64,000 bases of DNA from CAWGQN01 sp963824885 (GTDB lineage: Bacteria; Actinomycetota; Actinomycetes; Actinomycetales; Microbacteriaceae), in assembly GCA_963824885.1 (NCBI GenBank), contig CAWGQN010000005.1, forward strand, positions 1 to 64,000, written 5' to 3'. The first letter of the stretch is position 1; every line of letters starts with the position of its first letter. A program made the position numbers and the translations under genes. This document shows positions 30,643-39,212 of this stretch, piece after piece. The notes beneath the pieces are model-generated. The model did no database searches. It was not told the DNA's origin and saw nothing but the letters and a program-made list of their open reading frames with translations.

Positions 30643-30883
30643 GACAACGCGTCGCGAGGCCGTCGGATGAGCGCGACCGTCCAATCACGGTGTTATTCGC
30701 CAAAAAGAGGCCACGTGGATGCCTTCGGGCGTAAGCTATTCCGAGGGTTTCAGATTCTCTTGCCCGTCCAGCTGCCATGCGGTCAGTTATCAGCAATGAC
30801 TTCTAAGATCGGTCCAGCATTTGCTTGCGCCGCTCACGCCCACCCACTACCTTCACCCGCCTGACAACTCGGAGAGTCAATCA

Positions 30884-31786
30884 ATGACGCAAGAGACTTC
30901 CGGTGAGAGCCGCCCGACCAAAAGTGATCGGAGAGACGCTGCCCGTCAAAAGGCCAGGCAACTTCGAGAGGACCAAAAAAAGAAAGAGACTCGCAATCGC
31001 TTTTTCATTCAGGGCGGAATCGTCGTCGGGGCGCTCGCCATTATTGCGGTTGTGGCGCTCATAATTTTCAATTCAATCAAACCCGCGGGTCCCGGGCCGG
31101 CCAACATGGCGAGCGACGGCATCGTTGTCGGTCAGGGACTCAAAGCAGTGAGAACGCCCGCGCTCGGGCCGAATGATGTCCCGGAAACCTCATCCCCTCG
31201 GCCGCCCGGCAAATCAGTCGACATTCGCATCTACCACGACTATTTGTGTCCATATTGCGCCAAATTTGAACAAACGAACAGCGAACAGCTGAAAGGGTTG
31301 ATAAACAGTGGGGCTGCGACGGTTGAATTCCACCCACTCGCGCTCCTCACCAGTCGATCTGCCGGCACCAAGTATTCGCTTCGCGCCGTCAATGCGGCGG
31401 CGTGCGTCGCCAACTTTTCGCCGGATCAGTTCTACGATTTCAACTCCGCGCTGTTCGTCGATCAGCCGGCGGAAGGATCAGCCGGTCGAAGCGACGGCGA
31501 GTTGAAGACCATTGTCGCGAGTTCGGGGGTTCAAGATACCTCGTCGGTGAATTCTTGCATTGACGACGGGACATTCAAGGATTGGGCGCAGCAAGTATCC
31601 GCTCGGGCAACAGCGGGACCCCTGCCGGGAACGTCGGTGCCAAAGATTACGGGAACTCCGACAATTCTCGTTGACGGCGTTCAGTATCCGGGTTCCCCGT
31701 TTGACAAAGATGAATTTGCCGCGTTCGTCACAAACGCCGCGGCCAAGAGTTATTCGACTCCTTCCCCGGCTCCCCCGCCCAACTAG
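30884..31786 (+). CDS. Membrane-tethered DsbA-family thiol oxidoreductase
   Basis: 300 residues from ATG 30884, supported by GGAGAG 8 nt upstream. A charged cytoplasmic N-terminus (DRRDAARQKARQLREDQKKKETR) leads to one membrane helix (about 43-65) and an external thioredoxin-like domain with the active site YLCPYCAKF and the cis-Pro segment TGTPTILVDG. Two more Cys (CVANF, NSCIDD) may form a structural disulfide. It likely acts in oxidative folding of secreted proteins. The 241 bp before it hold no other gene that I can support. Confidence 0.88.
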   Translation: MTQETSGESRPTKSDRRDAARQKARQLREDQKKKETRNRFFIQGGIVVGALAIIAVVALIIFNSIKPAGPGPANMASDGIVVGQGLKAVRTPALGPNDVPETSSPRPPGKSVDIRIYHDYLCPYCAKFEQTNSEQLKGLINSGAATVEFHPLALLTSRSAGTKYSLRAVNAAACVANFSPDQFYDFNSALFVDQPAEGSAGRSDGELKTIVASSGVQDTSSVNSCIDDGTFKDWAQQVSARATAGPLPGTSVPKITGTPTILVDGVQYPGSPFDKDEFAAFVTNAAAKSYSTPSPAPPPN

Positions 31787-31843
31787 TATGGGCCGATAGC
31801 ATGAGGTAGTCGGGGTCGCGTTGCGGGGAGCGTCTCGATTCTC

Positions 31844-31919
31844 GCCGGCTTGGCGCAATTGGTAGCGCATCCGACTTGTAATCGGAAGGTTGCGGGTTCA
31901 AGTCCCGCAGCCGGCTCCA
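31844..31919 (+). tRNA. tRNA-Thr (anticodon TGT)
   Basis: A 76-nt cloverleaf with acceptor stem GCCGGCT/AGCCGGC, D arm GGCGCAATTGGTAGCGC, anticodon stem CCGA/TCGG around the loop with TGT, and T arm GCGGGTTCAAGTCCCGC. The CCA end is encoded (31917-31919). Confidence 0.95.
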
Positions 31920-32013
31920 TTTACTCGGTGCTTCACGTGATCATCGAATCAGAGGGTAATTTGTCGCCGGTCGCACCCAATCCGGTGCCGTGCTGCTGTG
32001 AGAATGAAGTGCA

Positions 32014-32547
32014 ATGGCAAATATGGGTTCAAAAGTCCTGGGTGTCAAGCGACTTGCCACACCAACTTTGATCGTCGCCGCTTTAGTGATGAATATGGTC
32101 GCATTGCCAGCGGCTTCGGTAGCAGCGTCGAACAAATCTGCTCGGTGCCAATCGACGAACGATAATTCGCGGGACCGCCTGCAGCGCGCGGGGCTTGATT
32201 TCTGCACCGCCATGGTTGGCCAATCAATCGTCGTCACGGCCAAGGCTGCGAGGTTCTTTTACCATTGGGGCACGCAGTGGCATCCCAACAGGTTTCCCGT
32301 GGAGGTGACATTTTCGCTCTTCTTGGATCACATTGACGCTCGGGGATTATCGGCACGATTCGCGGCGGAAATTTGGGATGCTCATACGTCGAGTAACTCC
32401 GTTGAAAACTGGATGAAGGTTTTCGCCGTCTCCAAACGAGGAATCTACCGGGTCACCGTGCTTGCCGACGTCGAGGGCATGTTCTGGTCGGACGCCGCTA
32501 GCGTGGTCCAGTTGGTAACTGAGGCACACCTTCGCCATTACCGTTGA
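32014..32547 (+). CDS. Secreted protein of unknown function
   Basis: 177 residues with a signal peptide (hydrophobic run ATPTLIVAALVMNMVALPA, cleavage likely after AAS or VAA). The mature part has two Cys and an aromatic, beta-rich C-terminal half (FYHWGTQWHPNRFPVEVTFSLFLDHID, RGIYRVTVLADVEG). I recognise no family. It has no clear Shine-Dalgarno; a GAGAAT box lies 8 nt upstream. It neighbours a secreted glycosidase-like gene. Confidence 0.6.
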   Translation: MANMGSKVLGVKRLATPTLIVAALVMNMVALPAASVAASNKSARCQSTNDNSRDRLQRAGLDFCTAMVGQSIVVTAKAARFFYHWGTQWHPNRFPVEVTFSLFLDHIDARGLSARFAAEIWDAHTSSNSVENWMKVFAVSKRGIYRVTVLADVEGMFWSDAASVVQLVTEAHLRHYR

Positions 32548-32664
32548 TAGCGCGGCTTTGATCGACGCTGCTGCATTACGGGTTGGCTTCTTCCTTCTGA
32601 GTGCCGTGAGTGACATTTATCACCGCGTAATGTTTCTCTTATTTCGCCGTGTTAGCGTCCCGCC

Positions 32665-34674
32665 ATGACAATATTTACCCATCAGACACGATTTTCGGTC
32701 GCCGCAAGGTCCCTCGCTTGTGCGCTGCCTTTCGCACTCGTTGTGGCTGGCCCCGCCGTCGCGAGCGGGGAGCAAGCAGCGCCGCCTTCTGTTACCGCAA
32801 CCGAGTCAGGCGTGAGGTTCGCGTTGCCTTCTGGCTCGGTAGATATTAATACGTCAACTCTCGCGGCGCACATGACGAGGCACGACGGTGCAGAAATCAC
32901 CGCGTCCGATCCGTCTCCGACGAATTTGGGAGAGCCGTCGAGCATCGCGATCACGGCGACGAGCGCCTCGTGGGCGTATCCCGAGGCGGGCATCGCGGTT
33001 GCGTTTGACAAGACGAACGGCGGCGAGAGTGTTCACGCGACGTTCTCAACCGAGCGGACGACATCGCTCACGTGGCCGGTATCGTCACGAAACGAATCGG
33101 TGGGGTCAATCGAGTATTCGAATGGCAACGGTCAATCAATTCCGGTCCGCGACTCTTTTTGGAATTCTGCGGAATCGGGGCTGCCCGGAAAGACACTCGA
33201 GGTTGCGGGAAACCTCACGATGCCCGTGTGGGGCGTGACCGGTGCGTCACCGTGCGTGGGCGCCGCGTTTTTCACTCCGACTGACATTGGGACAACGCTC
33301 GCGTTTGATTCTCACGATGGCGCACTCTCGGTCGCGGCAGCGCACTCGTTTGATCGTGCGGAAGACACAGCTGCGTACACGGTTGTTCTGACTCCAACGA
33401 ACGGGTCTCCGACTGCTTCCGCGTATCCCTATCGCTCGTACTTGATTGCACACGGATTGCTCAAGACGCTTGAAGAAAAGATTGCATCGAACCCAGAGAC
33501 ACGCAAACTCGTCGGCGCTTTTCACGCTTACGTGGCAGGCGATGGCCGAAGCGTCGGCGCGATTGACGCGTTAAAGGCACTCGGTATCTCGCGCATGTGG
33601 TTGGGTTACGACGCTGACGGCAACCCGCCGGGCGCTGACTTTGTCACAGCCGCCAACCAGGCCAATTTTCTCGTCGGACCGTATGATACGTGGGCTAATG
33701 CCCAAGACCCGACTACGGCCGATACACCCGCGTCACGCTGGCCGGGATCGCTGTGGCCAGACGGGTGTGTGGGAAAATCCGACGGAACGCCGGTTTTGGG
33801 ATTTGGCAAGCGCGGGTGCTATCTGAGCAGTCGCGCCCTCGACGAAGCGCAACAGGCAAACAGGGTGCTTTCGCTTCGCGTTGCCGATTTTACGTCCAAT
33901 GGAGCCACGAGCTACTTCCTTGATGTTGACGCGGTCGGCCAGCTTTTTCGAGACTTTAGCCCCGCACATCCGCAAACCGCGGCTCACGACCGTGACCGGC
34001 GTCTCGCGCGCATGACGAAGCTCGCGGCGGGGGAATTTAGCGGCGGTCGAAGACTTGTTGTGGGTTCGGAGACCGCCGCGGCGTGGTCCAACGGCCCCCT
34101 CGCTTACAGTCACGGCTCGAGCACCGCGATTTCAGACGCCTTGTGGGTCGCTCAAGGTGACAAAAAAACGTGGGGAGGATTTTTCCCCAAAGAGCGACCG
34201 GCAGTATTTTTCAAACCCGTCACCCTGTCTGCCGACCTTTCGAAGGCCATGTTTAGTCCGAAGTATCAGGTTCCGCTTTACGAAACGGTTTTGCATGATT
34301 CCGTGGTTAGTACGGATCGATGGGAACTCGGTTACGAAAAATTTCCCGAGCTCAAGCGTGATCGGGCGCTCACCGCAATGCTGAACAACACTCCGTTGAA
34401 CTTTGTTCTGGATAAGAGCGCGATTCACGAGCACGGTGCCGAATTGTCGCGACTCAACGGGTTCTTCGAGAAGCTGCAGAGCGCCGCCGGTACAGCGCCC
34501 ATGACGAACTTCACGACTTACGGCTCCGACCGTTCAGTGCAACAGAGCGAGTTTGGTACGGGCGCGCTAAGAGTCACGGCGAACTTCGGAACGGAACCCT
34601 GGGACTCGCTTCAACCGGGGTGTGTCCGCGCCGATATCCCTGGCAGCTCTCGACGTGAACTGTGTATGCCCTAG
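32665..34674 (+). CDS. Secreted glycoside hydrolase, GH101/GH129-related (candidate)
   Basis: 669 residues with a signal peptide (about 1-34, SLACALPFALVVAGPAVASG). The central region looks like a (beta/alpha)8 barrel, and a beta-rich N-terminal domain precedes it. Two segments resemble the catalytic pair of the GH101/GH129-like clan: SYFLDVDAVG (Asp 420) and LVVGSETAAAWSNGP (Glu 469). The intervening PAHPQTAAHDRDRRLARM also fits this clan. Those enzymes release mucin-type O-glycans. The assignment rests on motif memory only, so the substrate is open. ATG lies 6 nt after TAGCGT. Confidence 0.5.
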   Translation: MTIFTHQTRFSVAARSLACALPFALVVAGPAVASGEQAAPPSVTATESGVRFALPSGSVDINTSTLAAHMTRHDGAEITASDPSPTNLGEPSSIAITATSASWAYPEAGIAVAFDKTNGGESVHATFSTERTTSLTWPVSSRNESVGSIEYSNGNGQSIPVRDSFWNSAESGLPGKTLEVAGNLTMPVWGVTGASPCVGAAFFTPTDIGTTLAFDSHDGALSVAAAHSFDRAEDTAAYTVVLTPTNGSPTASAYPYRSYLIAHGLLKTLEEKIASNPETRKLVGAFHAYVAGDGRSVGAIDALKALGISRMWLGYDADGNPPGADFVTAANQANFLVGPYDTWANAQDPTTADTPASRWPGSLWPDGCVGKSDGTPVLGFGKRGCYLSSRALDEAQQANRVLSLRVADFTSNGATSYFLDVDAVGQLFRDFSPAHPQTAAHDRDRRLARMTKLAAGEFSGGRRLVVGSETAAAWSNGPLAYSHGSSTAISDALWVAQGDKKTWGGFFPKERPAVFFKPVTLSADLSKAMFSPKYQVPLYETVLHDSVVSTDRWELGYEKFPELKRDRALTAMLNNTPLNFVLDKSAIHEHGAELSRLNGFFEKLQSAAGTAPMTNFTTYGSDRSVQQSEFGTGALRVTANFGTEPWDSLQPGCVRADIPGSSRRELCMP

Positions 34675-34827
34675 CGCGCTCGGCAACCTGCGGGTGACAC
34701 ATTTCGTTGCGACCGAGCTTGACCTGATTCAACTGGTGGAGGCAACACCGGCAATGTGGGAGCGGCACGAGCGAAGGCTCGCTCCGCTAACCGCGCGTAT
34801 TGACCACCCGTCGCTATCGTTGGCTCC

Positions 34828-35736
34828 ATGGAGTCCGTAATCAGCATTGCTGGACTGGTCAAGCGCTTCGGCGCCATTACAGCACTCGACGGCGTGAATC
34901 TCGACGTCAAGCGCGGTGAGGTGCACGGGTTCCTGGGGCCGAATGGTTCGGGTAAGTCGACGACAATCCGTATCCTGCTTGGCTTGCTTCGCGCTGATCG
35001 GGGATCCGCGCGGCTTTTGGATGGAGATCCGTGGCGCGACGTCGTTGCACTGCACCGGCGCCTCGCTTATGTTCCGGGGGACGTCAATCTGTGGCCCTCG
35101 CTCACGGGGGGCGAGGCAATTGATCTCTTGGGACGCCTTCGCGGTGGCCTCGACGAGAAGCGCCGTTCTGATCTCGTGGACCGGTTTGAACTCGATCCGA
35201 CGAGACGCGGTCGAACGTATTCCAAAGGAAATCGTCAAAAAGTCGCGATTGTCGCGGCGCTCGCATCCGATGTCGAGCTTCTCATTCTCGACGAACCAAC
35301 CGCGGGTCTCGATCCCATTATGGAAGAAGCGTTCCGACGCGAAATCACGGACGAGAAAGCGAAAGGCCGCACGATCCTTTTGTCGAGCCACGCGCTGAGT
35401 GAAGTCGAAGCTCTCGCTGATCGAGTCAGCATCATTCGCTTGGGACGCGTCGTCGAGACGAGCACGCTCGACGATATGCGGCACCGAAGCCACACGTCGG
35501 TGAAAGCCCGCATTGAGCGCATGCCCGAACGTCTTCCGACCATTCCCGGTGTATCGAGTGTGCGGATTGCGGGCGACCGGGTCGAGCTCTCGGTCTCCGC
35601 CGAGTCGCTCGCCACGGTCATGTCAGAATTGAGTCGCGGGGGCATTCGGGCACTTGAGGCGGCGCCACCCTCGCTCGAGGACTATTTCCTCACCATCTAT
35701 GCCGACGATTCTGCCTCGCGAAGCGATGCGCAATGA
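34828..35736 (+). CDS. ABC-2 exporter ATP-binding protein
   Basis: 302 residues with Walker A FLGPNGSGKSTTIR, signature YSKGNRQKVAI (degenerate, in place of LSGGQ), Walker B LLILDEPTAGLDP and switch His in LSSHALSE. A C-terminal domain of about 90 residues follows, as in the drug and polyketide exporter group (Rv1218c-like). ATG lies 7 nt after TATCGT. It overlaps the permease gene by 4 bp (ATGA), and the two form one transporter. Confidence 0.9.
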   Translation: MESVISIAGLVKRFGAITALDGVNLDVKRGEVHGFLGPNGSGKSTTIRILLGLLRADRGSARLLDGDPWRDVVALHRRLAYVPGDVNLWPSLTGGEAIDLLGRLRGGLDEKRRSDLVDRFELDPTRRGRTYSKGNRQKVAIVAALASDVELLILDEPTAGLDPIMEEAFRREITDEKAKGRTILLSSHALSEVEALADRVSIIRLGRVVETSTLDDMRHRSHTSVKARIERMPERLPTIPGVSSVRIAGDRVELSVSAESLATVMSELSRGGIRALEAAPPSLEDYFLTIYADDSASRSDAQ

Positions 35737-37331
35737 GAGGGTCTTTCACGGGCTTGCGAGTCGTCGCCGCACTGTCGTTGAGGCTTGAGGTTCGCGTCAT
35801 CGCACCGTGGGTCATGCTCATTACCTTCCTCGCCGTCTCGTCCTTCCTCGGGTACCACTTCTTGCTCGACAATCCGACGACCTTGGCGTCGTTGGGAATC
35901 GCGATAAAGGCAAATCCGGCGTTCGGCTTGCTTTTCGGTCCGGTTCCCGATTTGTCAACGCCGGACGGATTCACCGCGTGGCGTAGTCTCGCGTTGGGCG
36001 ACTTCTTTGCTGGCCTTATGGCGATTCTCATTGTGACAAGGAGGAGCCGCGCTTCTGAGGAATCGGGACAAGCAGAACTCGTCTCGTCGGGGGTCGTTGG
36101 CCGCCTTGCTCCGCTTGCGTCGGCAGTCTCAGTAGCATGGATCGCATCGATTTTGGCCGGAGTCGTTTCGATGACGGGACTCCTATTTTGCGGCGGACAA
36201 CTTCTTTCGTCGGTGATTTTGTCGGGCAGTTTTGCGGCATCCGGTTTTGTTTTCGCCGGGATCGCGGCGGTCACCGCGCAACTAGCGTCAATTGCGCGGA
36301 CCGCAAACAGCCTCGCGGTGGTCGTTCTTGGCGCGAGTTTTCTTGTTCGCGGATACGCCGACACCCTCGCCGGTTCCGAGTGGGTTCTCTGGTATTCTCC
36401 CCTCGGTTGGCTTCAAATGACCGAACCGACAAAGGAAAACAATCCGATTCCGCTCGTCGCGACTCTTGGTCTTGGTATCGCTCTCGTCGCGATTGCGTTC
36501 ACACTAATGTCGCGCAGAGACTTCGGGATGGGTTTCATTCCGCCCCGGCGCGGTCCGGCACGAGGCACAACGGTGTCGACCGTGTGGGGCCTCGCGTGGC
36601 GATTGCACCGCGGACCCGCGTTCGCGTGGCTTATTGGCCTGATCGTTATTGGTTCGATTTTCGGATCGTTGTCGTCGTCAATTGGGGACATCTTCCGCAG
36701 CAATCCGCAACTCGCTCATTTCCTGACCGCAGCCGGAAATTCCCACGACTCGCTCGTCTCCGCGTTTCTGCTCATGGTGCTTAAAATTCTCACGATCGTC
36801 GCCGCGATATTCGGCGTGCAAATAGCGCTGCGCGTGGTCACGGAAGAAACGGAGCGACGAGTCGAGCCCCTCTTGGCGAATTCGTTGTCACGGTCAAAGT
36901 TTCTCTCGAGTCACGCGATTATCGCTCTCGGTGCGCCGGCACTCGGCGTGGTCATCGCGAGCCTTGCGCTCGGAGTGACGGCGCGTGCCGCGGGAGGCGG
37001 TGTGAATAGCGGGGATCTCGTCGTGCAAGCACTCGCCGAGATCCCCGCGCTGTGGATCCTCATTGCCCTTGCGCTCGCGGCTGTCGGGGGATTCCCCCGG
37101 TGGCGCGTCATCGCGTGGCTCGGCGTTGTCGCAACGTACGCGTTGACGATCCTCGGACCCACATTCAATTTGTGGGACTGGATTCTCGCAATTAGCCCGT
37201 TGTGGCACGTGCCCGACGTCACATCGAAGGCCGCCGAACTCAATCAGCTCGTGTGGCTCGGCTTGGTTGTCGTAGGTCTTCTCGGAATCGCGTTCCTCGG
37301 CTATCGGCGTCGCGACGTGCGCTCGGACTAG
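35733..37331 (+). CDS. ABC-2 type exporter permease (polyketide/antibiotic export family)
   Basis: 532 residues with about twelve hydrophobic segments arranged as two halves, the layout of the TnrB3/Rv1217c exporter family. Segments such as RRSRASEESGQAELVSSGVVGRLAPLASA and RVVTEETERRVEPLLANSLSRSKFLSSHA are characteristic loops repeated in each half. With the ATPase upstream it probably exports a hydrophobic drug or metabolite; the substrate is not known. Confidence 0.88.
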   Translation: MRGSFTGLRVVAALSLRLEVRVIAPWVMLITFLAVSSFLGYHFLLDNPTTLASLGIAIKANPAFGLLFGPVPDLSTPDGFTAWRSLALGDFFAGLMAILIVTRRSRASEESGQAELVSSGVVGRLAPLASAVSVAWIASILAGVVSMTGLLFCGGQLLSSVILSGSFAASGFVFAGIAAVTAQLASIARTANSLAVVVLGASFLVRGYADTLAGSEWVLWYSPLGWLQMTEPTKENNPIPLVATLGLGIALVAIAFTLMSRRDFGMGFIPPRRGPARGTTVSTVWGLAWRLHRGPAFAWLIGLIVIGSIFGSLSSSIGDIFRSNPQLAHFLTAAGNSHDSLVSAFLLMVLKILTIVAAIFGVQIALRVVTEETERRVEPLLANSLSRSKFLSSHAIIALGAPALGVVIASLALGVTARAAGGGVNSGDLVVQALAEIPALWILIALALAAVGGFPRWRVIAWLGVVATYALTILGPTFNLWDWILAISPLWHVPDVTSKAAELNQLVWLGLVVVGLLGIAFLGYRRRDVRSD

Positions 37332-37334
37332 CCG

Positions 37335-37484
37335 TCACTGACCGAATTCGATAGGCCGATTCGTTCTGTTTCGTGTGTTGTGCGCGACCCACGCGACCGC
37401 GAGGGCAATCACACCCGCGAGGACAAGGCCAAGAGCAACGACGTGACGTCTGTCGTCGTGCGCAGCAGGCGGGATCACGGGCAC
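37335..37484 (-). CDS. Small membrane protein downstream of msrB
   Basis: A 49-codon ORF starting with GTG 37484 (or GTG 37478), ending TGA 37335-37337. It encodes a His/Arg segment (HDDRRHVV), one hydrophobic helix (ALGLVLAGVIALAVAWVA) and a basic end (NTRNRTNRPIEFGQ). It begins 3 nt after the msrB stop on the same strand, so translation may be coupled. Function unknown. Confidence 0.45.
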   Translation of the reverse strand: MPVIPPAAHDDRRHVVALGLVLAGVIALAVAWVAHNTRNRTNRPIEFGQ

Positions 37485-37487
37485 GTT

Positions 37488-37916
37488 CTAGTGGTCGTCA
37501 TTCACGCGCGAGTCTGGCTCGGTTGCGGTGAAACCTAACGCAACGGAATTCATGCAAAAACGGTCGCCCGTCGGCGTTCCAAATCCATCGTCGAACACGT
37601 GGCCGAGGTGCGAGCCGCACGTGGCACACCGAACCTCCGTTCGCACCGTGTCGAGGCTCTCATCACGGACCAATTCAACTGCCTCCGGCCGCACGGATTC
37701 ATAAAAGCTCGGCCACCCGCACCCTGAATCGAATTTTGTTCCGCTCTCGAATAACTCGGCGTTGCACGCCGCGCACGTGTAGAGACCCGCGCGCGATTCG
37801 TCAACAAATTTTCCGGTCCACGGACGCTCGGTTTCGGCCCGTCGGAGAACCGCGTACTGCTGCGGGCTGAGCGTTTTGTGCCACTCATCGTCAGATTTCG
37901 ACACCGCGTAATTCAT
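37488..37916 (-). CDS. msrB: Peptide-methionine (R)-S-oxide reductase MsrB
   Basis: 142 residues, full length. It reduces methionine-R-sulfoxide in proteins. Two Zn-binding CxxC pairs are present (YTCAACNAE and VRCATCGSH), along with GWPSFYE, HLGHVFDDGF and the catalytic Cys in GDRFCMNSVAL. It is transcribed on the minus strand with a small membrane ORF after it. A GGGTGGGA stretch precedes the ATG. Confidence 0.95.
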   Translation of the reverse strand: MNYAVSKSDDEWHKTLSPQQYAVLRRAETERPWTGKFVDESRAGLYTCAACNAELFESGTKFDSGCGWPSFYESVRPEAVELVRDESLDTVRTEVRCATCGSHLGHVFDDGFGTPTGDRFCMNSVALGFTATEPDSRVNDDH

Positions 37917-38150
37917 ATCATTCCCACCCTTCGCGCGAATATTCCCCGAACGCGATCAGTCCGAAAGTCGCACGCATAACCGCGCCAAGAGGTGCCACGA
38001 GCGAGTGCGAACCCCTCTCGAGATTAAACCCGTTTCGAGGCGGGACCGCCGATTTGCCGTCACCCCAGTTGACGTGTCACAGCCCACACGGAGGCTGCGC
38101 GCTCTATGCTGACCCAGTAGTTTGGTCGAGAATACGGCGGGAGGTGCGCA

Positions 38151-38468
38151 ATGAGCGATGTGAAACACGGATCGAGACCGTGTGACGATCCACAGCGCGA
38201 ACTCGACGAGCACGCCGCACGCATACTCGCGTTTGAAACGGGGTGGGGCAAGCACGCAAGCGCGAAAGAAGAGGCGATTCGTGAGTTGTTCAACCTTTCT
38301 CCTACTCGTTACTATCAGATTCTTGATGCTCTCGTTGATTCTCCAGCCGCTCTCGCGTACGATCCACTGCTCATTAATCGTCTGCAGCGCGTGAGAGACG
38401 CGCGTGCGGCTGCTCGTGGCGCGCGCCGTCTCGGTGGCTCGGGAGAGAAGAAGGGTTCGGTCTGTTAA
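38151..38468 (+). CDS. DUF3263 protein
   Basis: 105 residues. The core AARILAFETGWGKHASAKEEAIRELFNLSPTRYYQILDALVDSPAALAYDPLLINRLQRVRDAR matches the actinobacterial DUF3263 family, a small helical domain with a helix-turn-helix-like centre (IRELFNLSPTRYYQILDALV). A DNA-binding role is inferred only from that. GGGAGG lies just before the ATG. It is 2 bp upstream of the LytR_C gene. Confidence 0.88.
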   Translation: MSDVKHGSRPCDDPQRELDEHAARILAFETGWGKHASAKEEAIRELFNLSPTRYYQILDALVDSPAALAYDPLLINRLQRVRDARAAARGARRLGGSGEKKGSVC

Positions 38469-38470
38469 AA

Positions 38471-39067
38471 ATGGCTCGCTCGCATCCCACAGACCGATTT
38501 GATTCCGTCCCGAACAGTCTTCTTCGGGTTGGAGCGCATCGCGCTCCAACCCGAAGAAGATCGCGATGGATTGTCTTTGCGTGGGCGGCTTTGGCGACTG
38601 GAATTCTGATCGCGGGAGGCGTCGCTGGACTCCACGTGATCAATAATCGCATCCAATTCAACGACGATTCTGGACCGAGATCTGCCAACCCGCCGCCTTC
38701 TTCGACCCCGAGCGCGACTGGCTCGCCGTCATCGCTTCCCACCCCCGCCGTTCCGTCTCCCGCGGCCCCGGCCGTTGACAAGAGTGTGACGATCACGATT
38801 CTCAATAGTTCGGCAAAGTCGGGTCTGGCATCGGCCACGGTCAAAAAAATCGTGGCGGCGGGCTGGAATCCCGATGCGGTCGCGGCAACGGGCGACACGT
38901 CGGGGGTAGAGACGACGACGGTTTATTATTCCGATTCGGCCCGCGAAAATGTCGCTCGCGGATTGGCTAAGACGCTGGGCGGTGTCGCAGTCGCGAAATC
39001 TAGTGAGTACACGTCGTATGGCACACAGCTTGTCGCGGTTCTCGGCATGGACTTTGCCGCGCGATAG
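38471..39067 (+). CDS. LytR C-terminal-domain protein, membrane anchored
   Basis: 198 residues: a basic N-terminus, one membrane helix (about 33-55), a Pro/Ser-rich linker and a C-terminal LytR_C domain (VTITILNSSAKSGLASATVKKIVAAGWNPDAVAATGD...TTTVYYSDSARENVARGLAKTLGG). Such proteins sit outside the membrane and are linked to cell-wall biology. A perfect 20-bp inverted repeat lies within codons 16-30, before the helix. Its start immediately follows the DUF3263 stop. Confidence 0.85.
   Translation: MARSHPTDRFDSVPNSLLRVGAHRAPTRRRSRWIVFAWAALATGILIAGGVAGLHVINNRIQFNDDSGPRSANPPPSSTPSATGSPSSLPTPAVPSPAAPAVDKSVTITILNSSAKSGLASATVKKIVAAGWNPDAVAATGDTSGVETTTVYYSDSARENVARGLAKTLGGVAVAKSSEYTSYGTQLVAVLGMDFAAR
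38518..38560. repeat. Perfect 20-bp inverted repeat inside a coding region
   Basis: The arms at 38518-38537 and 38541-38560 are exact reverse complements around a 3-base loop (ATC). The pairing ends because the next bases do not match. On RNA it would form a very stable hairpin about 45 nt after the start codon of the LytR_C gene. It encodes the basic segment LLRVGAHRAPTRRR. Confidence 0.85.
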
Positions 39068-39106
39068 CGTGCTCGTCGCGGCGCGCTGTCGAGGACTCGT
39101 CTCTCA

Positions 39107-39167
39107 CTTGCACTCGCCATGCTCGAGTGCCAAGATTGACTTAGCACTCGCTCCTGTTGAGTGCTAA
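39107..39167 (+). promoter_or_regulatory. Tandem CIRCE operators and promoter of groEL
   Basis: The right-hand CIRCE (39141-39167) is perfect: TTAGCACTC-N9-GAGTGCTAA. A degenerate second copy, CTTGCACTC-N9-GAGTGCCAA, lies at 39107-39133, with half-sites of 7/9 and 8/9. TTGAGT (39157-39162) and TATATT (39180-39185) are 17 bp apart, so the right CIRCE overlaps the -35 and HrcA binding would block polymerase. Confidence 0.85.
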
Positions 39168-39212
39168 GTCACAAATTCTTATATTTACGCCCGGGAGGGA
39201 CGAGAAACACAC

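Noticed and set aside
30643..30883. A gene between rlmB and the DsbA-like gene
   Set aside because: The only open frame (30667-30864) lacks a ribosome site and any domain.
37956..38549. Minus-strand open frame of 197 codons
   Set aside because: It lies opposite the DUF3263 and LytR_C genes and has no domain.
39107..39133. HAIR (HspR) operator before groEL
   Set aside because: The half-sites and 9-bp spacing fit CIRCE better than the HspR consensus.
39068..39212. groES upstream of groEL
   Set aside because: No open frame resembling GroES; the space holds operators and the promoter.
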